In this document: piece after piece, positions 24,077-35,800 of the stretch
Position numbering within the stretch: position 1 is the stretch's first letter
Layout: each line of letters starts with the position of its first letter
Assembly: GCA_013365325.1 (NCBI GenBank)
Contig: JABVXV010000109.1
Coordinates: 87,501 to 151,500 of the forward strand
DNA from: Dipetalonema caudispina
Taxonomy: Eukaryota; Nematoda; Chromadorea; Rhabditida; Onchocercidae
Direction of reading: 5' to 3'
DNA: 64,000 nt
Notes under the pieces: generated by a model
Seen by the model: only the letters and a program-made list of their open reading frames with translations
Told to the model about the DNA's origin: nothing
Database searches by the model: none
Made by a program: the position numbers and the translations under genes

Positions 24077-26018
24077 ATGGCGGGTAGAACTCATTATCGA
24101 CAATCCGTGCAGCATCATTCAAATATTGCCGAAGCTTGTGATGCTCTATGTGGAATATCGATACAGTTTGCTCGTAAATATCTCTATTTGAGGACAGATC
24201 GAAAAGCTATCTTCCATCTGCTAGCAGTTTTTCTGTTATCACTTTTCGCTGCCCTTGTACCTTTACCGAATCATTATTACTTTGTAAAGGTTGGTTTTTT
24301 TAGACAAATTTTTGTTCTCTTGATATTTTATTATCTATTAATAATAAAACTGCTTTCTTAATATCGAACATTTGTAGAAGAATAATATTTTGAATAGTTA
24401 TTTTGTTAAACTTGGTTGGTTTTGGACATGTATCGTTGTATGTCCATTTATTTGGTATATTTCGACTGCTATTGGGCAAAGTATGTCAGGTACGTTCTTC
24501 AACTGTTTCTTTACAATTATTTCAAGAGATACAACTATTTTTAGTTAATTTAAATATTCTTCTCTCTTTCTATCGAATTGCACAGACAACTCATGAGGCC
24601 ATTAAAGTTTTCTACTTTCTACATATCTTTAAAAGTTTTTAACTCAAGTTTTTCAGATATTAAAATGGATATTTCTTAGAGTTATCCTTTTAAGTGGTTG
24701 TTTTGGTAATTTTTTTCTTATAATTTTAAATTTTCTGTCAGCGAATCACGAATTTCAGGGATTATACAGAATTTGAGCCGTATGGTAATTGCCACAACAA
24801 TATGGTACTATTGCACTCATGCGTAAGTACTTCACATTTGAACTTTTTCTTACTTCGCTTTTTACTTTTCTACTTTACTTTACGCACTGATCCTTGTACG
24901 TGTTACTTTTTCCATTGTATCAGCAATGTAAGGATATAAGCAAAGATGGACTTATGGATCAGTAGCAATGTTGATTTCGTACGATTAACTAATCATGCTG
25001 TTTCAGGTTTGTGGTGTTTGAACAAATGACAGGCCAGTGCCATGGGTCTAAGCTGAGTCCTCGTTCATCATGTGCCGATAATGGTGGTAAATGGATCCCT
25101 GGCTTTGATATCAGTGGTCACTGTTTTATCCTTATCTACAGTTCTCTTATCATATGTGAAGAAGTAAGTTATTTGTTACTATCAAAAGAAATTCTTCATG
25201 AGGACTGGAATTACTGGTTATTCATTTTATTTTTAATTTAGATTATTCAAGAATAATTTGAAGATGAGGTCTAAACTAGAAACCTGAGTACTTTTTACCT
25301 CTGACTGTTGTTTTTCTACTAACTTTGATTTTATGTCCCAAGTTTTCAGGCATTAGCGTTCCGCACCATAACAATAGTTCATCGCACTCGAAGGATGTCA
25401 TTGGTTAAAAACGAAAATCTTATTAGAATTTTTTTCGTTTTTATGTGTGTTCTTCATCTACTTTGGGTAATGATCTTTCATTTTTAGCAGTAAAAGACCA
25501 AAAGTTACTTTAGCGCTTCTCCTTTCTTGGAAGGAGTTTCTGGCTCGATATTAGTTCATAGAATATTTGATCAGTAAAATAATTCTCTTCAGTGAATATT
25601 GATGGAATCTTTAAAATGTAATGTTTTACTAAGAACACATAATTGCTAATAGGCATACATTGCCTTTTTTTGTTGATCTTGCGGTAGACTTTTTTTGACC
25701 GAAATATTTGTGAATAAGTAAATTTTCTACTAGTCTTGGTATTTATTTCCAACACTATATCTGTGATGTATGTACTCTGCTAGCTTAACTAAAATCCATT
25801 CTAGATTAATTTAATTCAAGACGAAACTAGTAAACATTCTTCACTTATTTTGCTTACAGGATTTTGAACTGTTGATCTCGGTTCTTTACTATCATCACAT
25901 TTACCACAAAGTGATGGGTGCACTAATCGCTGTTCTTTGCTGGTATTTTACATATCATATTTGGTACAGGAAAATTGGAATACCGCCGTTGCCACTACAA
26001 CCTCGTAAAGTGACATAA
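24077..26018 (+). CDS. fitm-2: FIT2-family fat-storage-inducing transmembrane protein
   Basis: Endoplasmic-reticulum protein of the FITM/FIT2 family, an acyl-CoA diphosphatase needed for lipid droplet budding. Exons: 24077-24289, 24378-24489, 24759-24822, 25007-25163, 25350-25466, 25860-26018. All phases close, giving 273 residues, the normal family size. Hydrophobic segments are spread along the chain (HLLAVFLLSLFAALVPLPNH, FVKLGWFWTCIVVCPFIWYI, MVIATTIWYYCTH, FILIYSSLIIC, FFVFMCVLHLLW, ALIAVLCWYFTYHIWY). The two catalytic histidines of the family are present in GFDISGHCF and in the YYHH segment of the last exon. The family PLP motif and the Cys-containing loop before FDISGH are also present. 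The C-terminus could instead run through donor AAA|GTGACA into an exon at 26293-26346, replacing the last two residues. Confidence 0.92.
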
Positions 26019-27294
26019 CTTACTGCTCTCTCTGTTTTACATATGAATTTCATTGATTATATAGGTAATAAGAAATTTAAATTTCCGCAAATTAAGAGCG
26101 CTTATCCCCGGCTAACCATCATAACATAAAACTGAACATAAGCAAGTACCATATTACAGGGGAGGATTTTCGATATTAATTGTTTGACCATTTATTTTAT
26201 TCTCCCTGTTGACTCTGTAGAACTTATAGGCCCCTTCTAAAATTCTATTTAGTATTTTTCTTTTTAATTGATGTAGCTTACCTGAAATGCAGCCAAGTAT
26301 TCATGAAGTTCCAAGATTTGATTTCAAAGGTGAAGATTTGCAATAATAATGGGAGTAGCCTTCAAATCTTGTAATTTTAGTACTATTATTTTCTAGTTCC
26401 TAGTCCATTCGACTTCATCTACACTTATATATGCTCTGCTTTATATTCATCGAAAACAAGCATCCTATTCTGTGGCAGTAAAAATCGGATAGTATAGTGG
26501 GAACGAAGAGTTCCCGAACATTGAATGCATACAACTCTATAATGATTAAAAGATCTTGGAACTTCGAACTGTTTGAAATTCACACGAGTGGTTGATTCGT
26601 TGCCAGTAAATGCCTTCCTTTTTATATTTTTTGGCATTTTATTCTGTGTATAAATACACTAACTCATTGATACTGTCTTCAGTCATACGCTTCCTATGAT
26701 ATTCAGGTTATTTTATAAATTTCCAAGCTACGACACCAAAGCAAGAAATTTTCTTTAATTGCATTAGTGCTATATTACGTCACTGCTTTAACTAATGAAT
26801 GATAAACAGCTAGAAATGTTGCCGTTTGCATACAAATTCCACCCTTAGAGGAGTAGATTGGGAAAGAGTTATTCTAGTTTTTAACTGAAAAATATCTCAT
26901 ATTTTCTATAGTTTTTGAACAGAGTGACCAAATAACAATAAAAAATTAAGGTACATTTCAACTCAAAACATCGAAAACGCTATATCATCAGTCCTGATTT
27001 TCTCACATAAAAAAGCTAGATTGAAATACAAAAAAGTTTGGAATAAGAAAACAGCATCATTTCAAGGTCCCAAGAAAAATGCAGGTTAACGGTTAAATCA
27101 GGCTATAGTGATTCACATGACTTGAAAACCAAATATTTTATTTCACACCAGATTTGTATAGTTCATATAAATGAAATAATAGAATAAGTTGAAGTACCAT
27201 TTTCACCTCCACGTACTGAAAATACCAGCGATAAAATGGGAAAAGTTTGGACTGCATAAAAAGAATAATTGACAAGAGTAAGAATTGTTCCTTT
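26019..27294. other. Convergent intergenic region
   Basis: Lies between the FIT2 gene (plus) and pyroglutamyl-peptidase (minus). At 26293-26346 a short open stretch encoding PSIHEVPRFDFKGEDLQ follows an acceptor and may be an alternative last FIT2 exon. Otherwise it is AT-rich with no recognised gene. The small open frame at 26425-26637 on the minus strand is not supported. Confidence 0.5.
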
Positions 27295-29097
27295 CTATAA
27301 ACCGTTCGTCATAAACCGTAATTGCTGTTGCTCGCTCTCACAGGAGCTTCCGGAATTTTTTCTGCGCGCTTCCAGAATCTGTAGAACTGATAGTCGGACG
27401 ATTTGTTTGACAATTTTTGTAACAAGTTCCAGAGTACAGTTCTTATTGAAACATGGAATATGTATAAACAGGGAACAGTTCCTGTCATGCCGAAGTGAGA
27501 TATAGTAGGAATATGCGCATAGATATCTGAGAATTGCTTCGTATTACGTTTCGTTTATATCAAGACAATCATTTATGAAATGTGCAGTTCAAATTATCAA
27601 CAGACTAATTAGTGGGAAAAATTAATGGGACGGATCTGAATGCATTGTACATATCCTAAGGAAGCCAAATATACACAAGGCTGTATCTTGTCAACTATAA
27701 AATTGAGTCGTCTTCGCTAGGTGTGTTGTCCGAAATTACTGAGTAAAGTTTTCATAATATACTGTAAATGATTTATTAAATAAATTACGTACTACCCTGA
27801 ATAAGACAGCTTACGAACAAATTGCACTTTTTTCTGATAAATTGCTGACTAACTTTCCAGTCCTTATTCATTTTAAAAAAGAAATCTCTGAAGGAATCGA
27901 AAATCAAAAGAGGAAAAAGATAAGAGAATAACCCTAACCTTCCTGGATTATCGGACAACTCACACTGCACACTTTCAGCAGCAAATTCCATTCTCACTGC
28001 TTCCACAAGTTTCGTGCAATCTAATCCGGTGCATATAATGTTTTCCTCCTCATCAGAAGAGCAATTAGCTAGTGGACATCTGTAGTCTTCGGGTGTTTTT
28101 GCTGAAATTCGAGTAGTATTCATAAGTAGAACAGAAATACTCATTTCATATAAGCTAAGTCGGTTGAGATTTCAAAATTTTGGAAAAATGCAATTAGTTG
28201 ATCATCTAATTTACAGACAACATGAACAGTAAGATTTTTTCTCCATAAATAAAAAAATAATTACATTTGACGTCGTTTTGATAATAACCGATGCCACAGC
28301 TTCTTGTTTCGATTTTAATGGTACGACTCATGGAATGAACACCCAAATGCACAACAAGCTGCAAAACGATTTGATATGTCACTGATAAGCTCTAGTTATC
28401 CATTTCGTTGCTAATGTTGACGCTGAAATTGATTATTTCATATTTCTTGAAAGAGTAAAATGTGGAAATGTAAATTTATATTTCCTCAAAGCTAAACATA
28501 TTCTACACCTACTACACATAATGTTTACATAAATACAAAGTAAAATGAGGAAATGCAATATCATGCTGGTGCAACAGCAATGACAAATATGGTAATTTTT
28601 TGGCATCTCAAGGATGATAATTTGAAATATGTCAATGAGTAAAACTTACATCAGGATGATATTTCTCCCAGAGTTCAGACACTATACACTGTACATCATC
28701 ATATGCTACTGGCATCACCTTAACGATAATCCTGGTATTTGGTTGGATATCCTCGATACCTCAAGTCAAATTAGACACTGTAGACCGGTAATGTAACTAT
28801 ATATTTCTGTTCTCTCACCGCAACTGCCCAGTTATTTGATAGAAAGCATTTTTCCGATAACGGCTATACACCTACTCATTTAGCAAGATCTTCAATTACC
28901 ATTTAATGAAGGAACATAGATAAAGCAGACAAAATAAAAAATGAAAAATATTACAAATAAGATGAGTTTCATCCATTTACTATACCTTCTTTGGCAATTT
29001 GCTGTACCACTTTTTCACTGGGATTATTGTCAAAGGGCCGGAATGGACCGAATCCTGTAAGGACAATCGTTAATTCCGGTTCTGCCAAATTTGTCAT
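27295..29097 (-). CDS. PGPEP1: Pyroglutamyl-peptidase I (pyrrolidone-carboxylate peptidase, C15)
   Basis: Cytosolic cysteine peptidase that removes N-terminal pyroglutamate from peptides. Exons: 28986-29097, 28650-28759, 28265-28358, 27939-28101, 27295-27526. Phases close and give 236 residues, slightly longer than the roughly 210 of vertebrates because of insertions around the acidic segment NCSSDEEEN and the C-terminal tail. The N-terminal family motif is LTGFGPFRPFDNNPS. The catalytic triad is readable: Glu in IKIETRSCGIGYY, Cys in NPGRYLCAYSYY, and His in SLFIHIP. The start ATG at 29097 lies 13 nt after an AG and immediately precedes the conserved beta-strand (MTNLAEPELTIVLTGFGPF). It is divergent from the KIAA1143-like gene, sharing a 540-bp upstream region. 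Confidence 0.92.
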
Positions 29098-29636
29098 ATT
29101 GTCGGAAACCTATAACGATGTACATTCCGTAAGGATAAAAACACAATTTATCGTTTTCATGTATCAAATACAAAGATCTACATATATATACACCGGTTTA
29201 ATTATCTTAAAGATACTATGCTTAGAGATACATCTATCACTCTACTTCAAATTTTCAGAAATGAGACGAAAAACTTTTCGTCCTGTCCTGTCAACGTTGC
29301 AGAAAATAGTGACATAATTAAAATCTGAAATGTAAAATTCCTTCGATGATTGATCATGGATACATGCTAGCTAATACTACACTATCTGAGTTATGTGTAC
29401 TATCTGGTCATTTGTAGAGTTTTCTCCGTACGAAATTATTGAACTGTTAGGTTTTTGCTATTTTATTAGTCGATGTGGACATTACTTGTAAGTTGATGAG
29501 ATTGTCCGGAATGGATAGTTGATATATTATTAGTTGTTATTTCCAGTGCTAAGAAGTAGTACAATAAAATGATTGTTATTTAAATTGTTCTACTTATAAT
29601 ACGTATTTGTTGAATAAAACTATTGCAGTGTGAAGG
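29098..29636. promoter_or_regulatory. Shared divergent upstream region
   Basis: 540 bp separate the start of pyroglutamyl-peptidase (minus, 29097) from that of the KIAA1143-like gene (plus, 29637), so promoter elements of both must lie here or in leader exons. No specific motif is claimed. A trans-splice-like acceptor (CTATTGCAG, ending 29628) sits eight nt before the plus-strand ATG. Confidence 0.5.
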
Positions 29637-30904
29637 ATGTCAAGCAGAAAATTAACATGCAAGGAGAAATCGTCGATAACAGCTGTTTTACAAGAAGATC
29701 CACCTTTTATACAAGAAATTAAGAAGAAATTGGGCTACAAACCACCGCCAACAATCGAAAATAAAGTTGTTTATTTTATTAACTTTAATTTCCTACAGTT
29801 GATTTCTCAGATTGTAATCTGGAAATGTTTCCTCTTTACCCTTTGCTCAATAAAAGTTTTATTTGCAAGGGATTTTAAGAGATAAGATGTATTATTCATT
29901 TATATAACAAATGACTAACCATTTGCGTATTGATCAATCATAGCAAATACACTTCGTGCTGTAGTAAACATTTATGAACGATTAAAACTTGTTATTCATT
30001 TCTCAGTAAGTAAGTTTATCCACTCACTAAATCCTGAATAATGTCGTTAGTTGACTAGCTCAAAATACAAAGCCATGTGGAGAAGTTATAAATCAAGTTC
30101 AAGATTTATTGTTAATGTATTATTGATCATCACTGCAAGTTTGATGAGTTTTCATGCCATTTTATTTACTCAGTAAATTCTGAATAATGTTGTTAGTCCT
30201 TGAAGTTTCACTAGGAAATCTCTCTGTTTAAAAAGCTTCATATTATTTTTGTAGTTTTCAACGACTGCTGGTGAAGGATATATTGAAAATGATCTGGACG
30301 ATGACGATTTATCACAAGTGAATCAAGAGGATAGACCTCAGGTAAGATCTGCTTATCTGCTGTATTTATAGAGGAGCCTTTGTGAAATTGATCCATTTAG
30401 ATCGTTATTTTGGATGCCCAGAAGGATCTAAATGAGGAGGAATTAGAAGCTGAATTGGAGAAGAGACGTGCTGAGGAAGATAGTAAGTCGTTTCGTGAAT
30501 TTTCCAACTCATCTTTCGTCCTGTAAAACCAGTTTCAGATTCAACTGAGAAAGTTTCTTGAGATGTCGCGAAAGAAAATGTTGTTTTTTAAATTTGCCGT
30601 ATTATAATGTAGTACATTATTATAATTTGAAGTTTGTTTAAGATGAAAAGGGAGGAAGAAAAATTCATGTTTGATAGATGTGAATGCCTGTAGTGGCGTA
30701 TTCTAAATTTTAGACAGATATACTTTTATAGAGCGGAAAATCGAAGAAGGAAGAATAATTTTCAAGAAGCCAATGAAACGGAAAGAACAGCACTCTGGTG
30801 AAGAAACAACCGAGAAACGAAGGTTTACGGTAGAAGCAGAGGAAGTAGCCGTGTCAAATTCACGATTATTGTCATTTGACGATGAAGAAGAAGATAGTGG
30901 TTGA
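29637..30904 (+). CDS. KIAA1143: KIAA1143-family (DUF4604) acidic nuclear-type protein
   Basis: Small, charged, mostly disordered protein of unknown function, conserved across animals. Exons: 29637-29765, 30255-30341, 30401-30482, 30714-30904, giving 162 residues (human about 154). The family layout is intact: N-terminal EDPPFIQEIKKKLGYKPPPT, an acidic middle (ENDLDDDDLSQ), IVILDAQKDLNEEELEAELE, then GRIIFKKPMKRK and the C-terminal SRLLSFDDEEED. The start is fixed by a strong acceptor eight nt upstream and by alignment of the first exon to the family. The protein ends in an acidic tail. Confidence 0.9.
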
Positions 30905-32244
30905 GACCAGAGAGTATTCATATAAGTTTGAAATTTTAAAAAATTTGTAAATAGCCCGTGTTTTTGTTAAGTCTTGTCCTTGTTCTGGTGATTGTTTGTA
31001 GTAGTCTTCCTTGTTTGTACTTCTTCTGGAGATTCTTCTTCATAATCTCATTTGGTCGATTATCGGTGGTTAGTGATTCATTTAGCCATAATAAGTTTAC
31101 TCTGACTTTCCGTTTATGCCAACGGTGAAGCTGCTAAAACATGACTGAAAGATCCGAAATTTATAACATAAAATTAAGTTCGATTCCTGCATGTTGTGAT
31201 TGATTATTCTGCGTCGATATTTATTTGATCTGATTAACGAAGTTTTATCAATTACTTGAGTTTAATCAGTTGTTGGCTGTCTACTTTCAGGCATCTTTGA
31301 TGAGAAATGTTGCTCGGAATTAAAAGAGTTTCCGATAACCCACCCAATATACATGTTGTGATTGAATTTATGTTTTAATTGATTTTATCGTAAATAATCA
31401 TGATTTCGCATATTATATCCAAAATCTAAAATGCTAATTGAAACTCAGTTTGTGTATTTTCATGAGAAATTGATGTAAATCGATTTCTGGTAAGAACACA
31501 CAAATTTTATGTAATAAAATCATAAGCCTATTCAAGCTTTAGTTACAAAAATTCATGTGAATATCCAGTAGCTTGACCACCTGAATCCTATTTGGTAAAT
31601 AGAACTAGTAATGTTGAAGATTTCAAGTAAAAGTGGAAAATAGAAATATTTTAGAAAATTCTCATCGTTTTGTTCAATATGAGAGCAAAATCCAGGGGAA
31701 TTTGAAATTCCAAACATGAACGTCCTGAGCTCAAAATGTTTTGCAACATGGATTCCTATAAACATGATATTTATATATGAGACAAATAAGCTGAGTAAAC
31801 TAGGATTTCCGTATTTACCATTACGTTCTGAATATATTTGATAGCTCTTTAGTCAGTTTAAATTACATCGAATTAGTTGTAATTTACAATTATCTTGTTA
31901 ACGATAATGAATATCTAATATTAAAGGGATGTTTGAATAAGGAAGTACAGTTAACATAAGAATTCACTCAGCAACCTATAATTCTTTCTTTATCGTTGTA
32001 ATCATATGTATTTCACTTTCTTTCCTTTGATTTTTCCATTAATTTCTATTGCAGTAGTCGCATAAACTAAATCGAAATTTCTAATTAACGAAACCTCCTC
32101 TTAATTTTTGCCGTTTTATAGTAAGTCGGTGTGAAGTACTGTTCTAGGACGAAATTGGTTGCTAAAGTAGAAATATCAATCTTTATTGGATTTAAACCGA
32201 GATATATTGATAAGGCTTAGAGCTAGTCACTAGATTGATTATTT
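30905..32244. other. Convergent intergenic region
   Basis: About 1.3 kb of AT-rich sequence between the KIAA1143-like gene (plus) and a small minus-strand gene ending at 32245. The minus-strand open frame at 31553-31765 lacks splice context or motif and is not called. Nothing else is recognised. Confidence 0.5.
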
Positions 32245-32831
32245 TCACACTGTCTCGAACAGATATGAATTTTCAGTTACATCGTTTTTTCGCTCATTTT
32301 CCAGAAATTCTTTTTTGATTAACTTCTCTATAACCTGAGCAGCCTTTTCGAGTGGAATATTGGTGAACGTTTCAGAAAGAAAGTTAAGATCATTATGGTG
32401 TTCACTTTCGATAAATTGTTCTTCGCTCTCTTTACCAGTTGTTTCTTACTTTTTCTTTCATATATTTCTAATCACAATAACTTTAATTCTATACCTAATC
32501 TTATTACTAAAGCATACTTTTAATCGTAATTTTTACACAGTATGCAGTGTTAGTGTTATTGGTTTTCTCGAAGTTCAATAAGAGAAAACTAAAATACTAA
32601 ATGGTTATGGCTAGATGAACTTTGGAGAACCCTTAATATGATAAAGTGGTAATTAACTGTGTTTACTACAGGTCTTCCTATAACTAAGGAGACGGTGTTC
32701 ACACTGCAAGAAATAATGAAAATTACTCCATTATTTTTTATGGAAGAATTGTTTACAATTATCAAAAACAGAAATTTAATACAGCTACCGTCCAAGACAG
32801 TATCAGTAAGGCACCGAATGAAAACGATCAT
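32245..32831 (-). CDS. Small unidentified gene behind the phospholipase-B-like gene
   Basis: Not recognised. The supported part is a last exon of about 60 codons ending in TGA at 32245, charged and helical, with ESEHHNDLNFLSETF and IPLEKAAQVIEKLIKKEFLE. One consistent joining upstream starts at ATG 32831 (MIVFIRC), uses donor ATT|GTAAAC, a short exon encoding CEHRLLSYRKT, and an acceptor GGTAAAG before the last exon. This gives about 98 residues with a hydrophobic start. The ATG is only about 60 bp after the stop of the phospholipase-B-like gene on the same strand, so it may be the downstream member of an operon. The upstream exons are tentative. Confidence 0.4.
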
Positions 32832-32893
32832 CACAGTTGGTCGCAGCTACCGCAGAAAGCTTTATTCCTCACTTCTTCGGTTGAATTTTCCAT

Positions 32894-35800
32894 TCATTTT
32901 TGGGTGGTTAGTAAATCAAACGCTCCTTCCTTGTCCTCATATAAACTTTTTCCATATCTAATGCGTTTTTCCTGGGAAAAATTGAAAACTTCAGTAAATT
33001 TGTTGAAAAAATTGAAAATGTGATGCGAAGCACTTCAACTCTTCTATTATGCTACGCTTTTGCGATAGAATTCAGGAAACTAAAATATTTCCTGTCCGTT
33101 ATAAGTATGAAGAGTTTAGGTTAGAGTGATTTGAAATAATTCTACCAAGTAGCTTGTGAGTTTCGGAAAAGCACTACTGTTAAATATTTAAGTCAAGGAT
33201 AATAATACTACATTAAACTTCACGTATTATTACTATCTTTGGAAATTTCATACAGTGTTGTTATCTTTCTGTTATCCCTATTCCCCAGAACTTTTCGGTT
33301 CTAAATTTTGTTTTATAATGTTATTCCGCATGTCTTGCCTTTTACTTTCTACGATCAATCACATGGCTCTTTATTTTTCTAGTTTACATACTAAATATCG
33401 ATAATCAAACTTGTACCAAACAAATTTCAAAATTTTGTTTGAGGGATTTTGATAAGAAAATAATTTAACTTACATATTTACTCTTTTGATAAAGTATGGT
33501 ACCAATGAGCAACACAGTGAGAAAACAAATGACCACAACGGTACCAGCTGTTGCATACAGCTTTTGTCTCGATCGCCTCATCGGTCTAGCAATGCCTAAT
33601 GTAATTTCTTCGTTTTGATTTTCGACATCGACATGACGAAGCAACCGACAATACCGCCGATTTGATAGTGTTCGGAAATATGGACATCCCTGCAAGTTTG
33701 GAGAGTATGAAGATTCCAGAGATCTGATCAAAATTTATGTAAAACATGATCAACGGCATTGGTTGCGTAAATATACACTTATGAATACTTTTTTGTTCCC
33801 ACTGATAATCTATCAATTTAAAATAGTACTCTTCTTTTTCTACTTTCATCATTCACTTTATTGGCTCGCTGATCTTAATTTATTTCATCTCAGTTCCGAA
33901 TCTTTGCAGACTAATTTTTTCCTTTTAGGAAATCTGAAGAATGGAAATTACCATAGATGGACAGTAGTATGAATCCTGAGAAAGTACAGCTAATGAAAGA
34001 TTGTAGGTAGGTCCAGTCATCAACCGATTCCATAACCATTTTGTAGCGTAAGTATGTCCTTTTCGGTTCAAAAGTGGACGATTTGGAATAAACAAAGAAG
34101 CAGGATAGCGAGATGTAATCGTTAGCATTGGTAGTGCCAGAAGACCGAATTTCCGTCGCTAAAAATAAATCTGAATTCAAACATTAAATTTTAATTTTAA
34201 TATCTTCATTGAAAGCCCAGTCAAGGATATATGGACTAAGTTCTTGACTAATAATTTTCCCCAAACTTGCATTTCGGACATAAAATTCGAATGCCAAGCA
34301 GTACCGGACCCAACCAAGGGCTTTCAGTCTATCGCTTATAACTAAGTAAATATCGTCACCTTGATATACGGCTGTTCAAAGTGGGCCTGTAATTGAGCAA
34401 ATGCCTTAGTCCATTCCCTACTTAATTCTTTCATGAACTCGTCCGATTTCTCCTTGGAACAAGCACAACGAGATCTGGAATTGTCGACTTTACTCTAAAT
34501 CAAATAAAATTCTGGCGTCAAGTAAATAATAAACATGAACAAATTTACTTGAGTAAGTTAGCATCTCGATGGTAAGCGGAAGAGACGTGGATAGGTCCAA
34601 GAAGTACCACAAGCGCATTTTGAATGCCTTGATTCAGGGTAAGCAATGATTCTACGAGAGCATTGTAATCAGGAGCCTGGCAAGTTTTACAGATCTGCAG
34701 AGGAAAAAAAAGAGATTAATACATAAATATAAATTAATGGACGCTTATTCGAAATGTTGAATAATTACTGCAAGTAAATTGGAAAGTTTTTTATATAAGA
34801 TTGAACGCTTTTGATTATAAACTAATTTAAATTCCAAGTATATGTAAGAGGAAAAAATCAGGTAGGCATTGCCAGTTGAATTAGTCAATCTTTAACAGAT
34901 GGTCAAGAAAGATTTCTACCTCTTCAGTACCAATAGTGATAATGACCAATGTCCACTCGTTATTGACATCTACTTCGCGTAATGCTTTGAGTCTTTTCAC
35001 CAACTCTTTTGCCTAGAGCCAAAGTTCTTGTTCCAAAGAATAACCATAACAAAGCAAGAAATCATAATGGATAATATCGATAATTATATTTTTATATAGA
35101 CTAATTGTAATGTAATTTGAGGAAAGCCTGAACTTCCATCAAAATACAAATTAATGAATGACCTGTGAAGGCATACTGGACGAAGAAGCTCCGCTTTCGG
35201 CAACGTTTAATTGATGAGAAGGCAGTTGAAATTTTGTACCCATACCGTGTGATACACCAACTAATTTATCGTTAAATTCATGCAATATGTCTGGAATATT
35301 TGAAATTGACTGCGAGGATCATCGTAGCTTAATTATAAAGAAATGAAGCTAAGTAGTTCCCAAGTCAGTGATATGCAAGCAAGAACTGAATAATTAAATA
35401 AACGAGTATATAATTGAAATCTAGGTACTGAAAAGACATACTGGCAATGGTTACAAGTCCATCAATGGTCGCATCACCACCAATTGGAAATGCGGCCCCT
35501 CGAAACTCGATGTCCGTTTGAGGCCACAATCCTGTTCCAGTCTAAAAAACTACAAATCTCTCTAAACCAACCGGCCATGACAGTTAACTGCTTCTCTTTT
35601 GCAGCTGTTTGGATCACTTTATGGTAATCGAGATATCTAATGAATGAAAATCTATTCAATGCTGTTTTACCGATTTTCCATCGAACAAATTTATTAGCTC
35701 CCTCCTCCACATATCGATTTCAGAAAGAATTTAGAAATTACTGATTAATTTTTATTGTTAATTACAAAGAGAAATAATGAACATACGGCAAGAGAATCAC

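Noticed and set aside
31180..31200. GTTCGATTCCTGC, resembling a tRNA T-loop
   Set aside because: Upstream sequence lacks an anticodon arm and a matching acceptor stem.
33763..34180. Overlapping open frames on both strands next to the phospholipase-B-like exons
   Set aside because: Only the minus-strand frame encoding TITSRYPASLFIPNRPLLN continues the PLB-type domain. The others are shadows or run into the intron.
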